The position numbers and the translations under genes were made by a program. Positions 38,880 through 52,600 of a stretch of DNA of 64,000 bases are shown in pieces. Source of the stretch: Piscicola geometra (Eukaryota > Annelida > Clitellata > Hirudinida > Piscicolidae). The DNA is taken from positions 6,309,311-6,373,310 of the forward strand of contig OX030963.1 in assembly GCA_943735955.1 (NCBI GenBank). The letters are read 5' to 3'. The stretch's first letter is position 1. Each line of letters opens with the position of its first letter. The notes beneath the pieces were generated by a model. The model had not been told where the DNA came from. It made no database searches and saw nothing but the letters and a program-made list of their open reading frames with translations.

Positions 38880-41800
38880 CTTCTTCACAGAAAACAGTTC
38901 TTGATCCGCAGAATTGTAGAATTGATACTTCCGGCTTCGCTCGCTCCGCAACTTTGACGTTGAAGGTGGGGATACGATGTCAATGAAACTGAATAGAATC
39001 TGGTAGAATAAATTAATATTCAGTATAATCAATAGGTTTTCATCAAATTAACTAAAGTTTGTTTAAGTAAAAATAATTTAATGGAATAATATAAGTTTTA
39101 AATAAATCAAATGATTTTTTCAAATGGTTTTAATATAGCAAAATGATTTTGCCAAAATCCAATTAAGCCTAATTAGGGGCGCATAAATAGGCAAAAAATC
39201 GAAAAATTGGAAATTCGTTACGTCCACTTAGATTATGGTTCACTAGGTTATTTAATGAATATTTAATATTGGAAGTTGGTACTTTTGATGAACACACCCA
39301 AAAAACTAAATCGAAGGCTGTCTAGTAACAGAAGTTATGGAACCTCCCTATTTCAAGTTGTTCTGGTGGTGTTTTTTTGGCTTGGATGTGCATTTGGTGT
39401 CAGAAGCAGCAGTTGAGCACTTGGAGTGAGTCTAAAAGTTCATTTTTATTATGCAGCCTCTTCTCAAGAATGTTTTAGAAAGGCAAAAGATAGACTAGGA
39501 CATTGATGAAAAGACCTTACTGATGGAGTACCCAATCAGTGAGCAAGCTTCTGAAATCAATGACACTCTCGTTCAAAACCTTTGAATGGAGAGGCAGTGT
39601 GGTAAGGTGAACCGTAGACTAAAGAAACTAGTAAATTGAATGCAGTCAGTAGATCCATCATTCTATAAAAGGGCCAGCAGCCTAAAGATGGCCAGATCCC
39701 GTCTTTCGGAGGCTTCGAAGCAACGGGTCTGGCAAAAAAAACAGTAAAAACTTGACTAGAGTAAAGAAAATGAAACTAATTTTTTTTTAAAGCTAAAATT
39801 TTAAAAACCAGGTTTATAGACTTAAACTTTTATGCGTATTGAAATAAAAAAATCTTTTCACTGAAAATAAAAAAGTTTAAAAAAAAATTGAAAATAAAAG
39901 TATTAACAAAAAAAAAGTAAAATTTTTATAAAAACAAATAAGTTTCAAAAAGTTTGAAAAAATGTGTTTTTCTAGTGAATAAAAGGTTTAACATCTCCCA
40001 TTTTGGGTGTTTCTTTCAATCGCGGGTGGGGCGAGGGTTATTTTTGACATAAAAATTAATTTTTGTGTCAAACTTTTTTTATTGTTAGTGTTTCCTCCTA
40101 CTATTACATGAATCAATTAGTTTTTTTCTTACAAATAATTTTTAACGTATGCATTAGTCCTTTAGATTTAATTTTCCTAACACCGATAATATATTTTAAT
40201 TTTTTTATATCTTTGTATAAATACGATTCGAAGATTTTACTGATTATGATCTTAACAAATGTATTTCCGTAAAATACTAATGAATTCGCAAACTTCAAAC
40301 TAAAATTGGGAAACATTGTAAATAATAGTCCCATATTTTCTTCAAGATAACGACTGATCAGCAAAATGTACCAGAGATCCCGTTTACAATTATGATGCCA
40401 AATGGACTTCCCTTCGATGTGACTCTGGATGCTGGCAGGAAAACTGTCGTTAAAATAACTCCAACTGCGGCTGCAACAGAGTGTAAATTTACGAATGTAA
40501 AAGGTGTGGTAATTGAAGCTACCGTACAATCTGTGGAATCCAATATAGGTATGTATTTGAAAGTTTAATTAATAAACACTAAAAAAACTAAATATTTGAA
40601 ATGAAGAAATATTCAGACGTTCTATTTACAATTTTTTTCAAGATTTGGGTGTTGGTAAAACAGTTAAAATCTTCAAATTTGGCGGAGAGAAGAAACTAAT
40701 GATGGCACACGAAAACAGGGAGCATGTGCCTATCAGCTTTGAGGTGCGTTCCTTGTTAAAATGTGAAAAAACTCAAATGCTACCCCTAAAAAGCTAATAT
40801 TTTTTTATTTAATTAATATCCACTATTTATTTTGAACTCATTATGAATAATTTAATTAGTTGTTGAAAAATAAAACAATTCAAGCGATCGTTCAACCTAT
40901 GAGCAGGTTAAGAGAGAAAAGGATAAAGAAGCCACTTTTACTTTCAAATCTGGAGAAAAAACTATAGTTCTTCCAAATCAGCAAGAAACCTGGGTGATGG
41001 TACCAAGAGCCAGATTTGTAGATTATCAGGAAAATATCGTGGTGAGGATGAATGTAGGGGCTGAAGAGCAAGTGGTCATCACCAATGCCCTGGGAGGTGA
41101 GTAGGAGTGAAGTCGTTTGAAAGATTTGCGGGACTTTTATGGGAGTTTTTGATGTTGTAATAGTTTGTAGCTGTAAATATTGTATGTGGCATGTGGAAGT
41201 TAGAATGGGAGTTTGGATACGTTTAGGAGAAATGGGAGAGTTTACGGTTTAAAGCACTTCAGTTGGGTGCCAGGCAGTGTTATTTTCGTAACGAAAACGA
41301 CAATTCTGAATAATCGTTCCACGAAAACGAAAATAAAAACTAAATTTATTTTCAAAACGAAAACGAAAATAAAAACTATAATTATTTCCAAAACGAAACT
41401 GAAATAAAAACTATAATTATTTTCAAAACGAAAATCAAATAAATTTCAAAGTATGCCATAATATGTAAATGTATAAGTTATATAAAAATATATGTCTATG
41501 TTAAAAACATTATCTTTGGGCTTTATGAAAGTAGCGCCATTTATAAAACGTTATTTTATTACCGCTTCGCTTTGTCAATTAAATTTTCACTTATTTTAAT
41601 ATCAAATTTGTTATTATATTTCAAATTTGTTATTACTCAATAATTTACGTGCTCAATTCTTATAATAATTCAATTGACTGTTAATTTTTAAAACTCATTG
41701 GTTGTTATTATACAGTTCTATTTTACTGTTTCATTTTAGGATCAATTAATTTTGTTAGAGATAAAAAATAGTGTTCAAAGTTGTAAATTAATATATTTTC

Positions 41801-43150
41801 AAAACTAAAATGAAAATAAAAACTTTAATTATTTTCAAAACTGAAACGAAAATAAAAACTTTAATTATTTTCAAAACGATAACGAAAATAAAAACTATAC
41901 TTAATTCCAAAACGAACCTGAAATAAAAACTATAATTATTTTATGAAACGAAAATAACACTGGTGCCAGGGCACTATACAAAAACGACAAATATTATTAT
42001 TCTTTATGAATTGAGTGAAATTATGTTTAGAGTTAGAAAACCTGTTCTTTTTCATTTTATATGTTTTTAATCTCTACAAACTCTCCATTCTTCAGTGAAG
42101 CCCACGATCAAACAAAACGATAAAGAGAGCAACTTTGTTTGTTTGGACAAAAGCTGCGCGTTCGACATTGAAAAGAAAGAAAACGCACTTTTCTATGTCA
42201 AACTCGCAGCCGGCGTGAGTATTTTATCAAAATATAAAAGATTTTGTCTTTTAATTAATAAAAAGTTTTTTATTTATATTTTTGAGATCTGTATATAAAA
42301 AATTATTTTTTGTCTTAATCAAACGCTTCCACATAATTATTATGTGTTAATTGGGTGCTTTATAAACCACTCTAGGTACGAGCTACTGAAAAACCAATGC
42401 TGACGGTAGACTCGAAGAAGAAACTGGAAATTGAACTTCAACCGAATGTACTGGAAATCGTGAGATTGAGGAAAGATGAGTTTGGAGCCGTTTTGAGCTG
42501 CTCCTTCTCTTCACAACTCACTGATGTGCAACAGCCTTATAAACTTCTAATCACGAACTCAGCAACTCCAGGTTAGCTCGTCAGTTTTATGCTTTGTAAG
42601 AAAATTGGAATTTTAAACGACTCCTATTGTCTCATTGTTACAGAAAAAGTAATGATAGACAGTGATGTGGCCATTTACCGTGGAAGGCCTGCGACTGGAA
42701 CGTATCGGTTTGGAACGCCAGAAATTGGGAAAAATACTCAAATAAAGAAAATTTTCAAACTTAAGGTATTTTTATACGTTTTTGAGTAGAAAAAAATTAA
42801 ATTAATAAAAAATAATAATAAATTGTGAAGATAAAATTTTCTGTTAATTTAATAGCAGTTTTTCAGCTTCAATATATTACATTTGTTTTTGTTTTTGAAT
42901 ATTTCAGTTTCAGCATCTGAGCCCTGAAACATCTTCTATAGAGTTCGACATTATAAACTCTGGGACAAAAAAATCCGGAGAGTTCAAAACAGTTCAACTT
43001 GTTCCCAACGAAGCTTCTAAACATCAGTTATTCTTTGCTGAAGAAATTTATGATAACTTTACAACAGAATTTGAAATTAAAAACGAAAAAGATGTTATAA
43101 TTGAAATGAAGATTACGAGAATGTTTTACGGTACGTATGAAACAGACTAA
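38880..43150 (+). CDS. Module A of an unrecognised tandem secreted-protein family (no signal exon found)
   Basis: Eight exons: 38880-38965, 40347-40548, 40643-40743, 40907-41096, 42096-42214, 42376-42571, 42644-42765 and 42908-43150. Phases alternate 1-0 and 0-1, and all splice sites are canonical. The last exon, if unspliced, ends GTYETD then TAA. No known family is recognised. The sequence is hydrophilic and beta-like with conserved GRKTVVKI, VVITNA, FDIEKKENALFYVKL and TVQLVPNEASKHQLFF blocks. Five cysteines (in NC, EC, VCLDKSC and LSC) are shared with the other modules. The first exon begins in phase 1 and needs a signal exon such as those of modules B and C. The upstream sequence is satellite, so that exon has been lost or displaced. 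An internal intron holds a hAT-type element (41275-41962). Confidence 0.72.
39000..40346. other. Intron 1 of module A
   Basis: AT-rich, 1.4 kb. About 39180-39740 has unique, less AT-biased sequence that may be an old transposon fragment, but no coding match was recognised. Confidence 0.35.
41275..41962. mobile_element. Non-autonomous hAT-type element (688 bp)
   Basis: Inverted ends CAGTGTTATTTTCGT and ACGAAAATAACACTG are flanked by an exact 8-bp duplication, GTGCCAGG, at 41267-41274 and 41963-41970. Both arms carry AACGAAAATAAAAACTATAA subterminal repeats. No coding capacity. It sits in the intron between exons 4 and 5 of module A and is absent from the same intron in modules B, C and D, so it inserted after the duplications. 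Confidence 0.9.
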
Positions 43151-44839
43151 AATTTGTTGAATTGAAACATTGTCCTTGATTAAAAATGAAACGAATTAAT
43201 ATATTCTTACATTTTTAAATGATTGTTTTTTCATAGTTACGAAATTATAGGTTTTTTTTCAACTTATTAACTAAATTGTGAACCGATGAATATTGAAATT
43301 CTTTGTTTTAAAATCTTTCTTAAAATCGCTATTTCATTCCATAATTGAAATAAGTTTTTAATGGTATAATTTTTTAAAAATCTGATACACTTGCTTTTTA
43401 TACTATTAAGTTACAAATTTAATAAACTTGATATTGACTTTCAATATTTTATAAAATTTTATTTTTGTTGAATGATATTATTCAAAGCAATAAACTAAGT
43501 GCAACAATCTTGTGATAAACTTGCTTCTTTTTTGAAAAAAATAATTTAATAGTTTTTAATGAAACTTTTGAACCAATACAATAAAATCTTTGATAAAAAA
43601 ATCTGAAGTTGAATGAAAAAGAACAATTCTGTTCAATTAGTTTAAGATTTTGAAAAAGCTATAAATGCGAGCGAAATCCATATAGGGGGAGGTTGCTCAA
43701 GATGAACCAGTTTCTAAAATGGAACGAGCTTACTTACAGCTATGCGATGTATACAATAATTTTTTCTAAATTTTCTATTCATGCATCCGTCTTCTAAACA
43801 CATTTGTACGTTTTTTTATTCCTCAAAATTGCCTCGTTCAATTATAATAATTAAAAAACTGATTTCTAGAAGAATATTTTAAAAGTTGGGAGATAACGTT
43901 TTACGGCTTTTCCTCACATCGGAAGGAGTATAATTTTATTTCTTTATTATTAATTAGATGATGTACTACAGTTTCATTATGTGCAAGTAGTATAATTAAT
44001 AATTGAGAGATTAGCCTGTTATGACCATGGATATGTAGCATGGTCATTGTTGTCTAAGATGAAACGTAGGAAGAGATTATAGACACTGATGAATCTGTCT
44101 CTGGCATTCGTCCATCTCGGGGGATGATAAATCTATATAGACTATATACAATATAATCGACTATATAAAGTTTATATTCTAAATAGACTATTTAAAATTA
44201 ATAAAAACCAATAATTTACTTTTTTATTAAATAAATAAACTGTTAGTATTCATTAGCTTTGAAACAAATATGTTCTACTTATAGCTTAATCTTAAACTTT
44301 CGTCTCATTAGTCTGTAAACTAGAGGTTTGCAATGGTTGAAGCTAAAAGAAAAGTGTGAAATAAAAAAAATTCTTTAGGTAAAGCAAGTTTAACTTATGT
44401 TATTCCAAAAAGTTTACTTTAAAAATAGAATTTTAAAAATTCTTTAAAAAAATTAGAGCGTTTTAAAAAAACATTAGATGACACTTTTGAGAAGGAACTA
44501 AAAGACTACATGTTCCAGTTTAAATACAGATTTTTTGGAATGTTCAGTATTGAAAAAGCAAAGAAAAATATTTCTTTAGATAAATAAGAAAGACAGATAA
44601 TAATACAGATGTTTAAATTTCAATTTTTATGACATACAATATGATTTCATCTTAAGCAACTAAGAATTCCATCTCGGGAACCCAGTTGCTCAGGAAGGAA
44701 TTTTTGACTGTTTATGTTTGAGGTTAATAAACTCCTATTTATTTTTTATTTCATTTTTTATAATGAAATTGATATAGTTAGACAAAGAGTCAATATAATG
44801 GCTGCATTAATTTTAATTCACGTTATTGGTATATATATA

Positions 44840-45067
<228 letters not shown>

Positions 45068-45364
45068 TAGGGCGAAATCTAATTTAATAAAATTTGTCAA
45101 ACATTAATATCATTTATATTTATATTTGTCATTTTTGAAAAGTTCAAAATAATATCATTATATTATAAAAATTCACTTACGTGAATTGATATTGTTCGCC
45201 ATAATTACCACCATAGACATTCTATTTTTTAAAATTTATGTACGAACAAAGGGTGAAAAAAACTAAGGGTGTTTTACGGTATATGTTATTGGGGCTGAAA
45301 TTGTGGCGTAAACGAGTGGGTTAAAAAAAAAATATTTCAGCCCGTTTTTCGATTTTTGCAGCAC

Positions 45365-45426
45365 TCTAAAGCGCTCTTGAATTTGAGGAGAGAGCGCTAT
45401 AGAAATCTATTTGATTGATTGATTGA
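45365..45426 (+). repeat. SINE/LINE 3'-tail fragment
   Basis: AGCGCTCTTGAATTTGAGG, GAGCGCTATAGAAATC and TATTTGATTGATTGATTG in series: the same element as 2121-2184 in opposite orientation. Confidence 0.55.
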
Positions 45427-46101
45427 AGTGATACGAACTCTTAGGCGGGCGGTAGTTGTAAGTGAAACATGGTGATCTCTCACACCATCGGAAGCCATCT
45501 CTAGCGCCATATGAAACATATGACTTATAACCAGTAACTGCTGCTCTCGTGTTTTTTCAACGCTTTCAGTAAAGCTGGAGTGACTTTTCCATGGCTAAAG
45601 TCTAGGAAAAGTGTAACTGGAGGTAAGTTCTAACCCATGCGCAGACTCTACCTGACTTTTTGATCACTATTTATTTAAAATAAAAGAATTTCAATTATAA
45701 GTTCGATTGGTTAGAACTGAAACCTCTTTCAAATAGGATTACAAGATGCAAGTGCAGAATGCGTTGAAAGAATTGATTAATTCATTGAATTTGTTACGCT
45801 GCTCAGGAAGCCATTTCAACATCTGCTTGCTTTTCAAATGAAAACTATGTATTCAAAAACTATTTCTCACATTTCTTTTAAAAAATAATAATAAAAATGA
45901 GATAAAATTATATTAAAAAGTAGTGGATGACAAACTGACAGCTTTATTACAGTAGTGAAACTTTCGCTAAATAAGAATTCATTTTATAGAGGATCAATAG
46001 AAGGTATACACAACTTAAGTTGAATTCCCCATACGATTTCTTTTTTCGCTGAGAATATTGATTTATTTAAATTTGAAACTTCAAAAGAAAGATAGCTAAA
46101 A

Positions 46102-46112
46102 ATATATAAAAG
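46102..46112 (+). promoter_or_regulatory. TATA box of module B gene
   Basis: ATATATAAAAG, about 50 bases before the ATG at 46162. Confidence 0.5.
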
Positions 46113-46161
46113 AATTGGCTTTTATTAAACCTAAAATCGTGAATTAATTGATAAAGAAAGA

Positions 46162-48723
46162 ATGAAGGAGATGTTGACTTTGATGGTGCTTTTTGTCGGA
46201 TTCTCCGGAGGTTTGATCACGATTTGTTTTTCATTTCTTCGTATTTATGCAAATTAATAAATTTCTTTAAACATTGTTTTTTGATATAAATGCGGAGTTA
46301 AATATGTGAAATAAGAAAAAGTATTTTAAACAAATCTATTCATTAGATTTTGTATTCAAACGAAAAATTAATCTAACATAATAATTATTCTTCAAGTTTC
46401 TTCTCAAACTCCAGTAGTAATAAATCTCACCAAGGATTCTTGTAGCATCGTTACTGTCGCAAACGCTCCAAAATCTTTGACTTTAGAGGTAAGAAATTCA
46501 TGAAATACATACATAAATAATAAAACTAGGTAAAATTAATTGTTTGATAGAATGTTTTTTTAATGAAAATCCCAAAAAACAAATAGTTGGAAAAAATAAA
46601 AACTAAGTAAAAACGTTTCAAAAACTCGAAAAAGATAAAAACTTTCAGTAATTTAGTCCAATATTCCCTTCCAGGTGAAGACGAACCTGCAAAATATAGC
46701 AGTAATTTCGTTTAAAGTAAAAGGGCTGAGAGGAGGTCAGGACATCGTTTTGACTTTGCACGCTGGCAGGAAAACTATCGTTAAAATATCTCCAACTGGA
46801 GCTACGACACTTTGTGAAATTGTTGTTGCAGGTGTGGTGATTGAAGCTACTGTAAGCGCTGTGAATTCTGATATAGGTTTGTATTTAGGACCTTGATAAG
46901 TAAATATTCAAAAATCGAGAGATTCAGACGTTCATTTTGAATTTCAAAAATTATAAAACATCTCTTGTATATTTTTATTTTTCAAGCTATGCTCGTCGGA
47001 GAAAGTGTTGAAATTTTCAAGTTTGCCGGAGACAAGAAACTAAAGATGACACACGCAGGCAGGAATCATCTGCCTCTTAGATTCAAAGTGCGTTTTAAGT
47101 GAAGACTTGAAAATTATTTAAAAAAAAAAAACTTTTAATAAACTGATGAATTCTTAAATTAATTTCTATTTTTATTTGTAAGTTTTTATAAAAAATTTGA
47201 AACTGTTTATAGCAAAGAAACGCATTTAAAACGTGATATCAAACTACAAGCAGGTTTTGAAAGGAGCTGCAGTAACAGAAACCACTTTAACTCTCAAGAA
47301 TGGCTTTAACCAAAACACTAAATTATCTCTTTTTGGGGAAAAAGAAAGCTGGGTAATAGTGCCTAAAACCAGATTTTCATCTGGAAATACAGTCGATGTG
47401 ACGATAAATGTAGGTTCTGCAGGTCATGTGATCATCACCAATGCCATTGGAAGTGAGGAGTGGTTTGAAAATCTAAACTGGATTTTTGAAAATTTAGATG
47501 TTTAATAGTTTGAAGCGGGAAATATCTTTTAGTTTAGGGTGTTTTTGTAAAACTTTGGTGGGAGTTTGGAAAGGTTTCTTAAGAATAAGAGAATTTCAAG
47601 TTTATTTATGAAAAAAAAAGGGTTGGGGTAGAAAAATCTGTTCAATTTCATTCTATATGTTTTTAAACTTCACTTCCATACTTCAGTGAAGCCCACGATC
47701 AAACAAAACGATAAAGAGACCAACTTTGTTTGTTTGGACAAAAGCTGTGCGTTCGACATTGAAAAGAAAGAAAACGCACTTTTTTATGTCAAACTCGCAG
47801 CCGGCGTGAGTATTCTTTTGATGTATCAATTATTTTAAGTTAAATTTTTAATTTACAAATATTGTTAGTTTTTTTACTTAAACACACTTTTTCTCCCTCA
47901 TCATTGTTAATTGGGTGCTTTATAAACCACTCTAGGTACTAGCTACTGAAAAACCAATGCTGACGGTAGACTCGACGGTGAAACATGAAATTGAACTTCA
48001 ACCGAATGTACTAGAAATCGTGAGATTAATTAAAAATGAGTTTGGTGCCGTTTTAAGCTGCTCCTTCTCTTCACTACTAACTGATGTGGAAAATGCCTCT
48101 ACATTCACAATCATGAACTCAGTGACTCCAGGTTAGCTCTGTGGTTTTGTGTTTTTTATAGCTCATTGTGCTTTTTTTGTTACAGACAGAGTAATCATAG
48201 ATAGTAACGTGACTATTTACCGTGGAAAGCCAGTAGCAGGAACGTATAATTTTGGAATATCACAAGCTCGGGAAGAACTTGGAATGAAAAACATTTTCAA
48301 ACTTGAGGTGTTTTTAAGTTTTCAGTTTGAAAACTTAGTTTATTTTATGGAAAATTATAAATAAAAATGTTGTTTTGACTATAAGATATGCGGTTAATTT
48401 TTAATTTTACTTTTAATTCTTTAATCTTTTTAACTTCAATATATTCATTTTTTAATTGTTTTGGATTTTTTCAGCTACAGCTTCTGAGTCCTGAAACAGT
48501 TTCTATAGAGTTTGACATCATAAACTCTGGGACACAAAAATCTGGGAGGGTCAAAACAGTTCAACTTGTTTCCAACGAAGCTTCTAAACATCATTTATTT
48601 TATGCCGAAGAAATCTATAATAATTCAACGACAGAATTTGAAATTAAAAACGAGAAAGACTCTAGAATTGTAATGAAGATCGCGAGAATGTTTTATGGTG
48701 AGTATAACATAGAAAAAGATTGA
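46162..48723 (+). CDS. Module B: complete gene of the unrecognised secreted family
   Basis: Nine exons: signal exon 46162-46210, then 46397-46488, 46675-46876, 46987-47087, 47254-47452, 47687-47805, 47936-48131, 48186-48307 and 48475-48723, all phase-compatible, for 442 residues. The signal peptide is MKEMLTLMVLFVGFSG. The body divides into four ~100-residue units, each of two exons. Later units hold VVKISPTGATT-, WVIVPKTRFS-, TVDSTVKHEIELQPNV- and TVQLVSNEASKHHLFY-type blocks. The last exon ends GEYNIEKD then TGA, and AATAAA follows at 48790. A TATA box lies about 50 bp upstream. No family match comes to mind; it is not a major sperm protein or an obvious Ig domain. Presumably extracellular. 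Confidence 0.78.
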
Positions 48724-48789
48724 TTGAAAGATTTTCTTTCACAAAAAAACAAAACTAATTTGACATATAGATAACACTTTTATTGAAAT

Positions 48790-48795
48790 AATAAA
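48790..48795 (+). terminator. Module B polyadenylation signal
   Basis: AATAAA 67 bases after the stop codon. It supports module B ending as a single-module gene rather than splicing on into module C. Confidence 0.5.
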
Positions 48796-49540
48796 TCACA
48801 GCATGATAGTCTTATAAGGGAAACACTTGTTGAGGTTTTAGTTCTTGTTCCCTCTGTCATTTCTGATATTAATAAAAACCATGAATCTGATTAATGAAGT
48901 TTATTTGTTGAAAACTTTCCCAAAGTGTTTATTATTTCTTAAGTTTGCTTTTTTTTGAATTATTTGTGAAAAAATCTATCTATCGTGTCAAAAACTTATT
49001 TAAATCTGTCTTAACGATCCAAACTCTTTCTTCAAAAATATAATATTTCATAATTGTTCAAGGAGTTTTTCTTTCTAACTTATTCAGTTAATAGAATATA
49101 TAAAAAATATCAACGATTATTTAGAAAATTTTGACAATTTTTTCACTTAAATGAAAATTTGTAACCCTTTAGTGCTCGTAATTATTATTATTAATAATAT
49201 ATTACTATTCATTAATTTATTATTGCAAACGAAAACACTTTAATTTCAAGGATCGGCTTGGACTTTGACAATAAAACACTCAACAATTTTGGGAGTGTTA
49301 AGATTTAAGTGTTAACGAATATCATATAAAAAACTAATTCGTGAATAAAAATGCTATTGATAGTATTAAATAATATTGTTTTTTTTCAAAACGTCTTGAT
49401 TTTTCAGTTTTTTAAATAGTTTTTTTGCATATAAAAAAGAACACAAAAATCAAGAGTTCTCAAAATAACTTCTGTCTATTTCTATTTTTAAAGACAAACT
49501 TGAAAATAATTCAGCTTCTTTTCATGATCTGACGCAGTCT
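48796..49540. other. Spacer between modules B and C
   Basis: AT-rich, about 0.75 kb, with no recognised feature before the module C TATA box. Confidence 0.5.
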
Positions 49541-49549
49541 TTATATAAG
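49541..49549 (+). promoter_or_regulatory. TATA box of module C gene
   Basis: TTATATAAG, about 113 bases before the ATG at 49662. Confidence 0.5.
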
Positions 49550-49661
49550 TCGATCTTGAGTCTCCGAACTTTATTTAATCGATCTAAATCGAGCTCTGCT
49601 CCTATACTTTCGTTGTTTAGTTCGATTTCTAACTTTGAAGAGCGACTTGGAGGAAGGAAGA

Positions 49662-52600
49662 ATGAGAAGGATGTTGACTTTGGTGGTGCTTTTGGCCGCA
49701 CTCTCCGCAGGTTTGAGTGCCAGTTATTTTAATTTCATTGTAAAAGTTTAACAAATCTTAACAATACTGGTTTTTTAAAATATAGCTTTGAACATTTTTA
49801 ATTTTCAAGTTTTTGAACTAGAGTTTTTTTCAATAATAAAGTTTTTATTTTTCAAACATTTAAAGTCTAATTTTTCTTAGTTAAAAAAAAATTTCAAGTT
49901 AACTTTGTAAACAGTTTATTTAAATTCAAATCTTATTTTTTACAGTTTTTTCAATTTCAAGTTTACTTTTTTTATAGTATATTTTATAACTAAGTTGTAT
50001 TAATAATAAGGGTTTATTTTATTTAATAAAATAAATAATAAATGATTTTATACTTATTTTTCAAGCTTCTTCAAAGGCAATAATTCTCAATCCGATGGAT
50101 TGTGAAATTGATACTTCAGCCTTCGATGGCAAACCGAAAACTTTGACGTTAAAGGTGGGAAAAACAATGTCTATAAAACTTAATTGAGTCTGATAGAATA
50201 GAAAACAATTTAGTATATTAAAATAAGGTTTAATTTAATTAAATAAATTTTGTTAAATTATGAATAATTTAATATAATAATACGAGTTTGAAATGAATCA
50301 AATGATTTGTTCAAATGGTTTATTATAGTAAAATCCTACTTAGCTTAACCCACGTTTAACTAAAATTGAAACAAATAGTAAATTTAATTTACATATTTTT
50401 TCCAGGTAACGACCAAACTGCAAAATGTACCAGAAATCCCGTTTACAATTATGATGCCAGATGGACTCCCCTTCGATGTGACTCTGCATGCTGGCAGGAA
50501 AACTGTCGCTAAAATAATTCCAACTGCGGCTGCAACAGAGTGTTTATTTAAGAATGTGAAAGGTGTGGTAATTGAAGCTACCGTACAATCTGTGGATTCC
50601 GAAATAGGTATGTATTTGAAAGTTTAATAAGTAAATATTGGAAAATTAAATATCTAAAATGGTGAAAGATTCAGACGTTCTATTAAAATTTATTTTTATC
50701 TTTTTTATTTTTCAAGATATGGGTGTTGGTGAAACAGTTGAAATCTTTAAGTTTGGCGGAGAGAAGAATCTAAAGATGACACATGAAAATAGGGTGCATG
50801 TGCCTATCAGCTTTGAGGTGCGTTCCTTGTTAACATGTGGAAATTGCTTTATAATTGTACGCATTAAAAGCCAATATATTAATACCTTCCTAAACTTTTC
50901 ATCATTTAATTCATTATGAGTCATTAAAGTTTTTTATAGCAGATAAACGCATTTCAAGCAAAATTTTAACCTACGAGCAGGTTTTTGGAGATAAAACAAA
51001 CGCTACTTATTTTTCCAATCTTGCCCATAATTATCTAGAGACACCTCTTTATGGCGAAAAAGAAACCTGGATGATATTTCCAAAAACCATATATACTCAA
51101 GACCCTCCTCAGTCTACATTCGATGTGGAGATAAATGTAGGGGTTGAAGGGCATGTGGTCATCACCAATGCCGTGGGAGGTGAGTAGGAGTGGAGTCGTT
51201 TGAAAGCTTAGCGGGACTTTTTGAGAGTTTTGATGTTGCAATAGTTGGAAGCGGAAAATATTGTTTGTGGCGTGATGGAAATTAAGATGGGAGTTTGGAA
51301 AAGTTAAGGAGGAATGGGAAAGTTTTCGCTACAAGAATTGAGTGAAATTAAGTTAAGAGTTTAAAAAAATGTTCTATTTCATTCAATAAATTTTTAATAT
51401 CCACGAATTCTTCAGAGAAGCCCACAATCAAACAAAACGATAAAGAGACCGACTTTGTTTGTTTGGAGAAGAGCTGCGCGTTCGACATTGAAAAAAAAGA
51501 AAACGTACTTTTTTATGTCAGATTCACAGCCGGCGTGAGTATATTTTTGAAGTATAAATGATTTTCTCATTTAATTAGTGAAAATTTGTTTACAAACACT
51601 TCAGTGGTCTGAATGAGAAAACAATTCTTTTTTTGTACTAAATCAAACGATTCCTCATAATTACTCTGTGTTAATTGGGTGTTTTATAAACCACTCTAGG
51701 ATGCAGATGATGAAAAATTAATGCTGACGGTAGACTCGAATGAGAAACAGGAAATTGAACTTCAAAAGGACGTACGGCAAGTCGTGAGATTTGATAAAGA
51801 TGAGTTTGGAGCCGTTTTAAGCTGCTCCTTCTCTGCACAACTCACTGATGAGAATTTTAAATTACATATCACGAACTCAGCAACTCCAGGTTAGCTCATC
51901 GGTTTTTAACTTTGCAAGCAAATTGGAATTTCAAATGACTTTCTTTTTCTCTCTGTTACAGACAAAGTAATGATTGATAGTGACGTGGCCATTTACCGTG
52001 GAAAGCCTGTGATTGGAACGTATCAGTTTGGTGTTAAGGGAAAAGCTAAAGAAGGGAAAATATTAACCTTAGAGGTATTTCATTGTTTAGCAACCCCAAT
52101 CGATTTTCAAAACTTGAAATTCTTGAATTGTAGATTTTTAATTTAAAAAAAAAAAGTTATACCTATTTTAAAATGTAAAAAGAGCACATTTTTGAGCCGT
52201 TTTTACATCATAACCTATAAGCAATTCACGGCCCACTCACAAGACAGAAATATTGTTTTTTTTCCATAACTTTTGTTTTTTTCTTCTTATATTTTTGAAA
52301 ATCACTATTTTAATTAAATTTGATATAAGGAATCAAAATTAGAAGTTTAAAGAATAATATCTTTAAAAATGAAAAAGTTATTAACTGCTTAAAAGCTTCA
52401 CTTATGGAAGAAATCAACTTTTACTTAGTTTATTCTTATTAATTATTTTATACCTTTTCAAGGTTTAAAATAATGAGCTATTTGTTTTTGAGGAATTTAA
52501 AATAAAAATAATTCAGCCTTACATCTATTAACAATGTTCTCAAGGAATGAAAAAACTGTTCAAATACGTTAATTCAATGTGCAAAGGCTGAAACAAATAT

